64,000 bases of DNA from assembly GCA_029959365.1 (NCBI GenBank), contig JASCOA010000001.1:164150-228149 (forward strand), given 5' to 3'. A program made the translations under genes and the position numbers. Shown one piece after another: positions 27,873 through 36,446 of this stretch (position 1 is its first letter; every line of letters begins with the position of its first letter). Under the pieces are notes generated by a model. The model was given only the letters and a program-made list of their open reading frames with translations. It searched no databases and was not told the origin of the DNA. Source of the stretch: Microbacteriaceae bacterium PS02343. GTDB taxonomy: Bacteria > Actinomycetota > Actinomycetes > Actinomycetales > Microbacteriaceae.

Positions 27873-28541
27873 TCAGCTCCTCGGGAACTGCAGCGGTGGC
27901 GGCGTCCACGGCTGCACGAGCGGTGCGACGGCGGGGGAGAGGGCGCCGCGCAGCTGGCCGGTGAGGCCCTCGAGGAAGAGACCGTCCTGCAGCGCGCTCG
28001 GGCCCGCATCCGCCGCGCGCATCGCCGGCCAGAGCCCGGCGAGCAGCACGACGGTCATCGCCGCGAAGCCGGTGGCCGGGGCTCCGTGCATCGCCGGGAA
28101 GCTGCGCCGCACGAGCCCGGCCAGTCGAGCGCCGCGCTCGGCGACTCGGGCGTCGACCTCGGCGGCCAACGGCTCCGGAACGTTGCGGCGCAGCACGGCG
28201 TCGAGGTTGGCGAGCAGCTCGCAGAGCAGCGGGCGGGCGCCGAGCGAGCGCGTGAGCAGCGCGGTGAAGCCGCTGTCACCCGAGAGGCCCGGGCCGGGCA
28301 GCCGGCCCTCGAGCTCGTCGAGCCAATCGCTCCACTCGGCGAAGAGCACCTCGAGGAACACCATCTCGCGGGTCGGGAAGTAGCGCAGCACCGCCGACTT
28401 GGCGACGCCCGCCCGCTCCGCGATCTCCCGCAGGCTGGCCTGGGCGACCGGATGCACGGCGAGCGTCGCGCTCGCGGCCTCGAGGATCGCGGTGCGCCGG
28501 GCCTCGATCTGCTCGGGGCGCCGGGCCCGCTGGAACTCCAC
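27873..28541 (-). CDS. TetR-family regulator
   Basis: 222-residue one-component regulator. The N-terminal helix-turn-helix (about 15-62) shows AILEAASATLAVHPVAQASLREIAERAGVAKSAVLRYFPTREMVFLEVL. The C-terminal ligand domain resembles TetR_C of the AcrR type. GTG 28541 follows TACTCT by 6 nt (leaderless). It lies just before the glycoside locus on the same strand but is not overlapping it, so its target is uncertain. Confidence 0.88.
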   Translation of the reverse strand: MEFQRARRPEQIEARRTAILEAASATLAVHPVAQASLREIAERAGVAKSAVLRYFPTREMVFLEVLFAEWSDWLDELEGRLPGPGLSGDSGFTALLTRSLGARPLLCELLANLDAVLRRNVPEPLAAEVDARVAERGARLAGLVRRSFPAMHGAPATGFAAMTVVLLAGLWPAMRAADAGPSALQDGLFLEGLTGQLRGALSPAVAPLVQPWTPPPLQFPRS

Positions 28542-28592
28542 GAGGCCAGAGTAGCGGACCAGCGGTCCGTAATACAGCGGAACGTCGGTCCG

Positions 28593-29870
28593 TCAACCGT
28601 GTCCGAGGATGCGGTCCACGAGCGGGCCGCCGAACTTGGCTTGCGGGTCGCGAGCGGCGACGAGGTCGCGGAAGTCCTGCATCCGCTCGTATCGGGGCGC
28701 CGTCGGGAACTGCTCGTCGTAGACCTTGCCCCAGTGCGGGCGCACCTCGAAGGGCTCGAGCGCCGCCTGGATCGCGGGCAGCAGCGCGTGCACCGCGGCG
28801 GGCAGGTTCTTCCAGGTGAAGTGGATGCCGAGGGTGTCGCGTCGGTACGCGCCGCTGAGCCAGAGCTCGTCGGCCGCCACCGTGCGCAGCTCGGTGATGA
28901 GCAGCGCCGGGGCGATGGACTCGCCGAGCGCCCGCACCGCGCTGAGCGCCTCGCGCGCGGCGGCGCGCGGCACGAAGAACTCGCTCTGGATCTCATCGCC
29001 GGCGCTCGGGGTCGCGTCGAGGCGGAAGTGCGGCAGCTGGTGCGCCCACGGGCCGGGGCGGCCGCCCTGCAGCGTCGAGTTGCCGCTGTCGCTGGTGTCG
29101 ACCGCGTCGCCGTCGCCGGCCTGCTCGCCCTCGGCCGCCCGCGCGCCGAAGCGCTCGGCGGGGATCGGGCCCGTGCCCTCCTCCATGCGGGTCTTCACCC
29201 AGAGCGACTTCGCGGTGCCGCCGAGCCAGTCGGTGAAGACGCTGACGCTGTAGCCGGCGCCGCTGACGGCGTCGAAGTCGTCGAGCAGGGCGTCCCAGGG
29301 CAGCTCGGTGAAGACCTCCTGGCGCACCTGGAAGCTCGGCTGCGTGTCCAAGGTGATGCGGCTGACCGGGCCGAGGGCGCCGAGCGCCACCACCGATCCG
29401 TCGAAGGCGGGGTCGCCGCGGCGGACGGTCCAGAGCGAGCCGTCCGGGGCGATCCGCTCGATGGCGCGCACGGCCGTCGAGAGCGACCCGTTCGTGTTGC
29501 CCGAGCCGTGGGTGCCCGTGGCGGTGGCGCCGCCGATCGAGATGTGCGGCAGCGAGCCGAGGTTGTGCAGGGCCCGGCCGCGCTCCTCGAGCCACGCCGC
29601 GAGCACGCCGTAGCGGGTGCCGGCGCCGACGGTGACCGCGTCGCCCTCGAGCACCGGCTCGGCCGGCACGTCGAGCAGGCTGAGCAGCGCGCCGTCGGTG
29701 TCGGCGAGGCCGTTGAACGAATGGCGGGTGCCCAGCGAGCGGATGCGCGGGCTGGCCGCCACGAGCTCCTGCGCCTCGGCGATCGTGGCCGGCGCGTGCA
29801 CGCGCGTCGCGCCGAAGACGTGGGTGCCCGACCAGGTGGCGCCGGGGCTCTGGACTGCGTCGTCGCTCAT
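28593..29870 (-). CDS. FAD-linked alditol/aldonolactone oxidase-like protein
   Basis: 425-residue VAO-type flavoprotein close to alditol oxidase (AldO) and D-arabinono-1,4-lactone oxidase. An N-terminal FAD domain has IRSLGTRHSFNGLADT, where the His matches the covalent FAD attachment site of AldO, and GGATATGTHGSGNTNGSL. A C-terminal ALO domain contains LRTVAADELWLSGAYRRDT and ends near QAKFGGPLVDRILG. It would oxidise a polyol or sugar with O2. It lies 5 nt after the GH2 gene, so both are probably one operon. Confidence 0.88.
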   Translation of the reverse strand: MSDDAVQSPGATWSGTHVFGATRVHAPATIAEAQELVAASPRIRSLGTRHSFNGLADTDGALLSLLDVPAEPVLEGDAVTVGAGTRYGVLAAWLEERGRALHNLGSLPHISIGGATATGTHGSGNTNGSLSTAVRAIERIAPDGSLWTVRRGDPAFDGSVVALGALGPVSRITLDTQPSFQVRQEVFTELPWDALLDDFDAVSGAGYSVSVFTDWLGGTAKSLWVKTRMEEGTGPIPAERFGARAAEGEQAGDGDAVDTSDSGNSTLQGGRPGPWAHQLPHFRLDATPSAGDEIQSEFFVPRAAAREALSAVRALGESIAPALLITELRTVAADELWLSGAYRRDTLGIHFTWKNLPAAVHALLPAIQAALEPFEVRPHWGKVYDEQFPTAPRYERMQDFRDLVAARDPQAKFGGPLVDRILGHG

Positions 29871-29875
29871 GGCGA

Positions 29876-32293
29876 TCAGCCTCGCACGTGCAGCGCGATC
29901 GTGCGCTCCTCGCCTCCGCTCGTGACGGTGACGGTGATCGCACCGGCCGCGGTCGGGCGGATCACGGCGATGGCGCGGCCGTCGAAGGTCGTGGTGCGCT
30001 CGTCGAGGTACGACTCGGTGGTGTCGGGCCGCGCACTGCCGAGGCCGAGCAGCTCGCCCGCGCCCTCGACCCGCACGACGACCTCGCGGTCGCGGTCGGG
30101 CACGACGAGACCCGCGGCGTCGGCCAGCTCGATCTCGACGTGCGCGAGATCGCCGGCGCCGAGGCGCAGCTCGGTGCGGTCGGCGCTCGCGGTCAGCGCC
30201 GCCTCGCCGGCGGTGCGCAGCACGTGGCGACCGGTCTCGACGCCGCCGCTGCGGGCGACGGCGACGAGCTCGCCGGGGCGGAAGGCGGTCTCGAAGAGCG
30301 CGCGGTAGCGGTGCTCGCGGCCGAGCGGGGCGGTGCCGAGCGAGACGCCGTCCTGCAGCAGCTCGACCTCCTCCGCGTCGCCGTAGACCTCGATCGTGAC
30401 CGGGGTGCCGTCGGCGACGTCCCACGACCAGGTGCTCAGCGCATCCGTCCACGACCAGGGGCCGCCGGCCTGCAGCAGCCCGTCGAGTCGCGGGCGGCGC
30501 ACGGCGAGGTAGGGGTCGCTGCGCAGGCCGAAGACGATCTCGCGGTAGTAGGAGGCGGGGCGGCGGTGGCCGGTGATGTCGAGGTCGCCGCACCAGGCCA
30601 GCTGGTACGGGTAGGGGCCGGAGGTGCCGGAGAAGGCGCCGCCCGTCTCGGTGTAGTCGATGCGGCCGATGCCGGCCTCGCCGAGGTAGTCCCAGCCGGT
30701 CCAGGTGAAGTCGCCGATGACGTGCGGCAGCTCCGCGACGAGGGGCCAGGAGAGGTCGATGCGGCTCGGGAAGGTCTCGCTGCCGACCGCGATGCGGTTC
30801 GGGAACCGCTCGCCGTCGCTCGCGTAGCGAGTCTCGCCGTAGTTGAAACCGGCGACGTCGAGCACCGCGAAGCTCTCCTCGGTGCGCTCGGTGACGAGGT
30901 CGCTCGCGACGAGCTCGCTCATCCTCGCGCCCATGCCGGCCATCTGGGCGTTGATGTCCTGGGGGCCCGCATCCGCATCGGCTCCGCCCATCGGCGGCAG
31001 CTCGCGGATGACCGAGACGAGCCCGTTGACACCGTTCGTCGTGAAGCGGCTCGGGTCGAGGCGGTGCAGCTCGTCGACGAGGAAGCGGCCGACGCGCGAG
31101 CCGTGCGGTCGCCCGGTCTCGGGGATCTCGTTGCCGATCGAGTAGAGCACCACGCTGGGGTGGTTTCGGTCCTTCGCGACCATGGCCGCGAGGTCGCGCA
31201 GCGCCCAGTCCGCGAAGGTCAGCGAGCCGTCGAAGGGGCTCTTTGACTCGTTCCACATGTCGAAGGCCTCGTCCATGACGAGCATGCCCTGCCGGTCGCA
31301 GGCGTCGAGCAGCGCGGGGCTGATCGGGTTGTGCGCGCTGCGGATGGCGTTGAAGCCGGCCTGCTTGAGCAGCCGCACGCGACGGTCCTCGGCGGCTGCG
31401 ATGGAGCGGGCGCCGAGGACGCCGTTGTCGTGATGGATGCACGTGCCGCGCAGCTTGACGGCCTCGCCGTTGATGCGCAGGCCGTGCCTCGCATCGAGCT
31501 GCAGGCGGCGGATGCCGAAGACCGCGGTCTCGGTGTCGGCGCCGTCCGGGCCCGTGACCGTGACGACGGCCTCGTGCAGGGCGGGGGAGTCGGGGCCCCA
31601 GAGCGCGGGCTCGGCCACCCAGATGCGCTGCCGCGCGGTGCCGGTCTCGCCGGCGAGCAGGGTGATCGGGCTGCGGGCGGCGCCGACCACCGCGCCGTCG
31701 GGGCCGCGCAGCTCGGTCTCGACGAGCGCGGTGCGGGTGCGCGCGGAGTCGTTGACGACGCGGCTCTCGACCTGCACGATCGCGCCGGCCTCGTCGAGAT
31801 CCGGCGTGGTGACGGTGACGCCGTCGACGTCGAGGTGCACCCGCGGGCCGCTGAGCAGGTGCACGTCGCGGTGGATGCCGAGGCCGGTGTACCAGCGGGA
31901 GTCCTTGTGGGCGCGGGCCTCGACGCGCAGCTCGGCGGTGCCGTCCTCGCGCAGGTAGGGGTCGAGCGGAACGCTGAAGCGCGAGTAGCCGCTGGGCCAC
32001 TGACCGGCGAAGGCGTCGTTCACGAAGACCACGACGTCGCGGTACACGCCGTCGAGCACGAGGGTGTTCACGCGCTCGGGGTCGAGCTGCACGGAGCGGG
32101 TGTACTCCACCGCGCCGCCGGGGAAGTAGGCGCCGTGCTCCGCTGACGGCGCCTCGGGCGAGCGCGGCAGCTCGAGCATGGCGTCGTGCGGCAGGGTGAC
32201 GGGCTTCGCGGGGGCGACGTCGCCGCCCACGCCGTCGAAGAGGCCGCGCTTGGGGGAGACGGTCCAGCCGTCGAGCAGGGGAGCGGATCGCAT
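29876..32293 (-). CDS. GH2-family glycoside hydrolase (beta-galactosidase type)
   Basis: 805-residue retaining glycosidase. An N-terminal sugar-binding jelly roll (about 1-160) is followed by immunoglobulin-like domains and a TIM barrel with RSAHNPISPALLDACDR and the acid/base motif NHPSVVLYSIGNEI. The sugar could be beta-galactoside, beta-glucuronide or another; GH2 members vary. The ATG at 32293 (MRSAPLLDGW) is preferred to one 36 nt upstream because an 8-bp palindrome occupies that region. No signal peptide is present, so the enzyme is cytoplasmic and acts on imported glycoside. Confidence 0.88.
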   Translation of the reverse strand: MRSAPLLDGWTVSPKRGLFDGVGGDVAPAKPVTLPHDAMLELPRSPEAPSAEHGAYFPGGAVEYTRSVQLDPERVNTLVLDGVYRDVVVFVNDAFAGQWPSGYSRFSVPLDPYLREDGTAELRVEARAHKDSRWYTGLGIHRDVHLLSGPRVHLDVDGVTVTTPDLDEAGAIVQVESRVVNDSARTRTALVETELRGPDGAVVGAARSPITLLAGETGTARQRIWVAEPALWGPDSPALHEAVVTVTGPDGADTETAVFGIRRLQLDARHGLRINGEAVKLRGTCIHHDNGVLGARSIAAAEDRRVRLLKQAGFNAIRSAHNPISPALLDACDRQGMLVMDEAFDMWNESKSPFDGSLTFADWALRDLAAMVAKDRNHPSVVLYSIGNEIPETGRPHGSRVGRFLVDELHRLDPSRFTTNGVNGLVSVIRELPPMGGADADAGPQDINAQMAGMGARMSELVASDLVTERTEESFAVLDVAGFNYGETRYASDGERFPNRIAVGSETFPSRIDLSWPLVAELPHVIGDFTWTGWDYLGEAGIGRIDYTETGGAFSGTSGPYPYQLAWCGDLDITGHRRPASYYREIVFGLRSDPYLAVRRPRLDGLLQAGGPWSWTDALSTWSWDVADGTPVTIEVYGDAEEVELLQDGVSLGTAPLGREHRYRALFETAFRPGELVAVARSGGVETGRHVLRTAGEAALTASADRTELRLGAGDLAHVEIELADAAGLVVPDRDREVVVRVEGAGELLGLGSARPDTTESYLDERTTTFDGRAIAVIRPTAAGAITVTVTSGGEERTIALHVRG

Positions 32294-32313
32294 CGGTCGC
32301 CTTTGATCGATCG

Positions 32314-32336
32314 AATCCCCAACGGTCATGGGGATT
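32314..32336. promoter_or_regulatory. Palindrome upstream of the GH2 gene, candidate operator
   Basis: AATCCCCA-N7-TGGGGATT is a perfect 8-bp inverted repeat 21 bp upstream of the GH2 start. Its position suits a repressor site. The adjacent TetR proteins are possible binders, but this spacing would also suit other families. Confidence 0.5.
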
Positions 32337-32368
32337 TCATTGGGGCGACGGTAGCACGCCCCGCGCGG

Positions 32369-32962
32369 CTAGAGCGAGACCGTCGTCAGCAGGCGGAGGT
32401 GCGCGCGCAGCAGGGCGACGACGTCGACCGCATCCGGGTCGATGAGCCAATGCGTCTGCGCGCCGTCCCAGAGCGCGAACAGCGACGCCGCGGCGCTCGC
32501 CGGATCGACGCCCTCGCGCAGCAGGCCCGCATCCGCCATCGCCGCGAAGCCCTCCGTGAAGGCCTCGCGGGTCTGCGCGTGCCGGTCGCGGAAGGAGTCG
32601 GGATGCTCGGTGGTGATCGATTCGGCGGCGAGCACCGAGTAGAGGCCGATGCCGCCCGGGTTGCCGGCGTTGCGCTCGGCGAGGCGCAGCAGGGCGGCGG
32701 GGTACTGCTCCGGCGGCACCCGGTCGTCCCAGTGCAGCGCGGTGGCGTCGCGGTCGATCTTGTCGGCCAGCACCGCCTCGAGCAGGGCGCGCTTCGAGCC
32801 GAAGTGGTGCAGCAGCGAGGAGGGGTCGAGGCTCACCCGCGCCGCGATGTCCTTGAGGGATCCGGCGCGGTAGCCCGACTCGGCGAAGACCGCGGCCGCG
32901 GCGTCGAGGATCTCGCGCCGGCGCTCGGCGGTGCGCCGGTACGGGCCGCGCTTCTCGGTCAC
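32369..32962 (-). CDS. TetR-family regulator (second of an overlapping pair)
   Basis: 197-residue TetR protein. The helix-turn-helix (about 10-57) has REILDAAAAVFAESGYRAGSLKDIAARVSLDPSSLLHHFGSKRALL. The C-terminal domain shows AALFALWDGAQ-like sequence typical of sugar-locus TetRs. GTG 32962 overlaps the preceding TetR stop by 4 nt (GTGA). Sitting between the GH2 gene and the transporter, it probably regulates both arms of the glycoside locus. Confidence 0.88.
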   Translation of the reverse strand: MTEKRGPYRRTAERRREILDAAAAVFAESGYRAGSLKDIAARVSLDPSSLLHHFGSKRALLEAVLADKIDRDATALHWDDRVPPEQYPAALLRLAERNAGNPGGIGLYSVLAAESITTEHPDSFRDRHAQTREAFTEGFAAMADAGLLREGVDPASAAASLFALWDGAQTHWLIDPDAVDVVALLRAHLRLLTTVSL

Positions 32963-33609
32963 AGGTCGAGCGTGGAGATCTGCCGGAAGTAGCGCCGGAG
33001 CTCCTCGGCCATGTTGAGCGAGCTGCGGTCCATGAGCCACTGCACCTGCAGGCCGTCCATCATGGCGATCGTGCCGCGGGCCGCGATCGCGGGGCTCACG
33101 CCGGGGCGCAGGCCGCCGCCGGCCTCGACCTTGCCGAAGGCGACGGCGAGCGAGTTGCGGGTCCACTCGTAGCGGTTCTGGAAGTAGGCGTGCGCCGGGT
33201 GGTCGGGCGAGGTCGCCTCGGCCGAGAGCGTGCAGAACAGGTCGACGACGCCGGGCTTGGTCGTGTTGTAGGCGACCAGGGCGACGAGCCGCCGCAGCGC
33301 GGCGACGCCGTCGAGCTGATCCAGGGGCACGCGGCTGTAGGACAGCTCGTCGCGGCGCTCGAGGACGGCGATGAGCAGCGCGCTCTTGTTCTTGAAGTGG
33401 TGCAGCAGCCCGGCCTCGCTCATGCCCACCCGTTCGGCCACCGCGCGCAGCGCGCCACCGCGGAACCCGCCCTGGCCGAAGACCTCGAGGGCGGCGTCGA
33501 GGATCGCGGCGCGCGTCTCCTCGCTCTTGGCGTAGCTGCCGCGGGGGCGGCCGCGGCCCCGACCCGGCGCGCGCGCCGGCTCCTGCACGGTCGTCGCTGC
33601 ATCCGTCAT
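32959..33609 (-). CDS. TetR-family regulator (first of an overlapping pair)
   Basis: 216-residue TetR protein with a basic, Arg/Gly/Pro-rich lead (GRGRGRPRGSYAK) before the helix-turn-helix (AILDAALEVFGQGGFRGGALRAVAERVGMSEAGLLHHFKNK). Its C-terminal domain closely parallels that of the downstream TetR (both end in a motif around DG.Q.QWLMD/DGAQTHWLID), suggesting tandem duplication. GGAGGGCGCC gives a good ribosome-binding site. It is divergent from the solute-binding protein gene 200 bp away. Confidence 0.88.
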   Translation of the reverse strand: MTDAATTVQEPARAPGRGRGRPRGSYAKSEETRAAILDAALEVFGQGGFRGGALRAVAERVGMSEAGLLHHFKNKSALLIAVLERRDELSYSRVPLDQLDGVAALRRLVALVAYNTTKPGVVDLFCTLSAEATSPDHPAHAYFQNRYEWTRNSLAVAFGKVEAGGGLRPGVSPAIAARGTIAMMDGLQVQWLMDRSSLNMAEELRRYFRQISTLDL

Positions 33610-33701
33610 GGCGCCCTCCTGGCTCAGAGCGCCCAGGGTAATCGCTTCCCGAGGGGAGTGCCGTCGACGGTCGTCGAGGAGGGCTGCGGCGCTGCAGATC
33701 A

Positions 33702-33745
33702 CGAGTCGAACACGACTCGAAATAAAAATCTAGTGACCATTCGGT
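33702..33745. promoter_or_regulatory. Palindromes in the divergent tetR / ABC-transporter region
   Basis: CGAGTCG-AACA-CGACTCG (33702-33719) is a perfect 7-bp inverted repeat. ACCATTCGGT (33736-33745) has the ACC-N4-GGT shape common among TetR operators and lies about 65 bp before the binding-protein start. An AT-rich run (AAATAAAAATCTAG) links the two, unusual in this GC-rich DNA and consistent with a promoter. Confidence 0.55.
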
Positions 33746-33810
33746 TTTCGTGCTAGCGTCCCCGATCACAGCGATCCACTGGCGGATCGCACAGACCGAA
33801 AGGGACAACG

Positions 33811-35331
33811 ATGTTCCGCTGGAAGGCCACAGCAGCCGCCGTCGCAGTCACCGCTCTCGCCCTCACCGGGTGCGCCGGAGCCGACGGAGGCTCCGGAGGA
33901 TCCGGATCCACCACCCTCACCCTCGGGGCGATCTCCTCGCCCACCACCTTCGACCCGTCCGGTTCGGAGTGGGGCAACCGCGCCCCGTACTACCAGGCCG
34001 TGTTCGACACCCTGCTCCTCGCCACCCCCGAGGGCACCATCGAGCCGTTCCTCGCCACCGACTACTCGTACAACGAGGACAACACGGTGCTGACGCTCAC
34101 CATCCGCGACGACGTCACCTTCAGCGACGACACCGCGCTGACCGCCGACGTGGTCGCGCAGAACCTGCTCCGCTTCAAGGACGGCGCCTCGCCCGACGCG
34201 GGCTACTTCGCCACCGTGCAGAGCGTCGAGGCCCCGGACGACACGACCGTCGTCATCACCCTCAGCGCGCCCGACCCCGCGTTCCTCAACTACCTCACCC
34301 GCGACCCGGGCCTGGTGGCGAGCGCCGAGTCGTTCGACAGCCCCGACATCGCGACCAACCCGATCGGCTCCGGCCCCTACGTGCTCGACACCGCGGCCAC
34401 CGTCACGGGCACGAGCTACACGTACACGGCCAACCCGGACTACTGGAACAAGGACCTCCAGCACTACGAGAAGCTCGTCATCAACGTGCTGCAGGACCCG
34501 ACGGCCGCGCTCAACGCGATCAAGGCCGGCGAGGCCAACGGCGTGAAGCTCGCCAACAACGACAACCTCGGCGAGGTCGAGGGCGCCGGCTGGACCGTGA
34601 ACGCCAACGAGCTCGACTTCCAGGGCATGCTGCTGCTCGACCGCAGCGGCACGGTGGAGCCGGCGCTCGCCGACGTGCGGGTGCGCCAGGCCATCAACTA
34701 CGCCTTCGACCGCGAGGGTCTGCTGCAGGCGCTCCAGGCCGGCAACGGCACCGTGACCACCCAGGTGTTCCCGGAGGCGTCGCCCGCCTACGACCCCGAG
34801 CTCGACGACTACTACACCTACGACCCCGAGAAGGCCAAGGAGCTGCTCGCCGAGGCGGGCTACGCCGACGGCCTCGTGCTGCAGCAGCCGTCGGCCGCCG
34901 CGCTCGGCGCGACGACCTACACGCTCATCGAGCAGCAGCTCGCCGACGTGGGCATCACGGTCGAGTACACCGACCCGGGCACGAACTTCATCGCCGACCT
35001 GCTGGCGCCGAAGTTCCCGAGCTCGTTCATGGCGCTCGAGCAGAACCCCGACTGGCAGCTCATCCAGTTCATGATCGCGCCCGGCGCCGTCTTCAACCCC
35101 TACGGTGCCGAGGACCCGGCGATCGACGCGCTGCTGACCGAGATCCAGTTCGGCGACGAGGCCACTCAGGCCGAGAAGGCCAAGGAGCTCAACCGCTACC
35201 TGGTCGAGCAGGCCTGGTTCGCGCCCTTCTACCGGGTGCAGGGCAGCTTCGGCACGGATGCGGACACCACGACCGAGATGCTGCCGACGAACGTCTACCC
35301 CGCCATCTACGACTTCAAGCCCAAGGCCTGA
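33811..35331 (+). CDS. ABC transporter family-5 solute-binding lipoprotein
   Basis: 506-residue extracytoplasmic binding protein (SBP_bac_5; peptide/nickel/oligosaccharide type). The signal peptide ends in lipobox LTGC with Cys21 as the lipid anchor. Family features include GLVASAESFDSPDIATNPIG and RVRQAINYAFDREGLLQAL. Family-5 proteins bind oligopeptides or beta-glycosides; the linked glycosidases favour a glycoside here. It starts the five-gene or longer transporter-glycosidase run. Confidence 0.92.
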   Translation: MFRWKATAAAVAVTALALTGCAGADGGSGGSGSTTLTLGAISSPTTFDPSGSEWGNRAPYYQAVFDTLLLATPEGTIEPFLATDYSYNEDNTVLTLTIRDDVTFSDDTALTADVVAQNLLRFKDGASPDAGYFATVQSVEAPDDTTVVITLSAPDPAFLNYLTRDPGLVASAESFDSPDIATNPIGSGPYVLDTAATVTGTSYTYTANPDYWNKDLQHYEKLVINVLQDPTAALNAIKAGEANGVKLANNDNLGEVEGAGWTVNANELDFQGMLLLDRSGTVEPALADVRVRQAINYAFDREGLLQALQAGNGTVTTQVFPEASPAYDPELDDYYTYDPEKAKELLAEAGYADGLVLQQPSAAALGATTYTLIEQQLADVGITVEYTDPGTNFIADLLAPKFPSSFMALEQNPDWQLIQFMIAPGAVFNPYGAEDPAIDALLTEIQFGDEATQAEKAKELNRYLVEQAWFAPFYRVQGSFGTDADTTTEMLPTNVYPAIYDFKPKA

Positions 35332-35337
35332 GTCGCC

Positions 35338-35474
35338 GGGGCCCGGGCCCCCCCCCCCCGGGGGGCCGGGGGCGCCCCCCCCCCCCCCCGCGCCGCCGCC
35401 CCCCCCCCAGGGCGGGGGGGCGCGGGCCGGGGCCCCCCCCCCGCGGGCGCCCCGGCCCCACCCCACCCCCGCGC
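35338..35474. other. Low-complexity G/C homopolymer stretch
   Basis: Immediately after the binding-protein stop, the sequence becomes almost pure C and G with runs up to about 16 C. It contains no ORF of interest and no normal base mix, and ordinary sequence resumes just before the ribosome-binding site of the permease gene. This is most likely a damaged or mis-assembled read region covering a real GC-rich hairpin. Confidence 0.7.
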
Positions 35475-35504
35475 TCGAATCCCCGCGACTCAAGGACGAG
35501 TAAC

Positions 35505-36446
35505 GTGCTCACTTTCATCGTGCGGCGGCTCCTCTCCGGAGCTGTCCTGCTCTTCGTCATCACCACGGTGGCGTACACCCTCCTCTACCTCGGCGGCGGC
35601 GACATCGCCCGCCGCATCCTCGGTCAGAACGCGACGCAGGAGCAGGTGGCCGCCAAGGCCGCCGAGCTCGGCCTCGACAAGCCGCTGCTCGAGCAGTACG
35701 GCGGCTGGCTCTCGCAGGCCGTCACCGGCGACCTCGGCCGCTCCTGGTTCAGCGGCCAGCTCGTCACCGTCGGCGTCTCCAGCCGGCTCGCCGTGACCCT
35801 CTCCATCGTGATCGGCGCCGTGCTCATCGCCGCCGTGGTCGCCGTCACCCTGGGCGTGCTCGCCGCGGTGCGCGGCGGCGTCATCGACCGCATCGTGCAG
35901 TTCATCTCGGTGCTCGGCTTCGCGATCCCCGGCTTCCTCATCGCGCTCGGCCTGGTGCTCGTCTTCGCGATCAACCTCAAGCTCTTCAAGGCGACCGGCT
36001 ACGTGCCGATCACCGAGTCGTTCGCCGGCTGGCTCGCCTCCGTCACCCTGCCCGTGGCGGCGCTCGCCATCGGCGCGATCGCCTCGGTGACCCAGCAGGT
36101 GCGCGGCTCGGCCACCGACGCGCTCAACCGCGACTACGTGCGCACCCTGCGCAGCCGCGGCCTCGGCAGCAACCGCGTCGTCTACAAGCACGTGCTGCGC
36201 AACGCCGGCGGCCCCGCGCTCGCCGTGCTGGCCGTGCAGTTCGTCGGCCTCGTCGGCGGCGCCGTCATCGTCGAGCAGGTCTTCGCCCTGCCCGGCCTCG
36301 GCCAGCTCGCCGTGCAGTCGACCACCAACGGCGACATCCCCAACGTGATGGGCCTCGTGCTCGCCACCGCCGTGATCGTGGTCGTCGTCAACCTCCTCAT
36401 CGACCTCGCCCAGGCGGCGCTCAACCCGAAGGTGCGTCTCTCATGA
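35505..36446 (+). CDS. ABC transporter permease (DppB-like)
   Basis: 313-residue inner-membrane permease with an N-terminal helix (LTFIVRRLLSGAVLLFVITT) and about six segments. The EAA-like loop, which contacts the ATPase, is in DALNRDYVRTLRSRGLG followed by VVYKHVLRNAGGPALAVL. The GTG start at 35505 is chosen from AAGGACGAG upstream and the conserved family N-terminus. It overlaps the fused permease-ATPase by 4 nt. Confidence 0.92.
   Translation: MLTFIVRRLLSGAVLLFVITTVAYTLLYLGGGDIARRILGQNATQEQVAAKAAELGLDKPLLEQYGGWLSQAVTGDLGRSWFSGQLVTVGVSSRLAVTLSIVIGAVLIAAVVAVTLGVLAAVRGGVIDRIVQFISVLGFAIPGFLIALGLVLVFAINLKLFKATGYVPITESFAGWLASVTLPVAALAIGAIASVTQQVRGSATDALNRDYVRTLRSRGLGSNRVVYKHVLRNAGGPALAVLAVQFVGLVGGAVIVEQVFALPGLGQLAVQSTTNGDIPNVMGLVLATAVIVVVVNLLIDLAQAALNPKVRLS

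Noticed and set aside
33750..36446. One very long plus-strand open frame that spans the binding-protein and permease genes.
   Set aside because: It runs through the binding-protein gene out of frame and across the G/C noise; only its last third from GTG 35505 is the permease.
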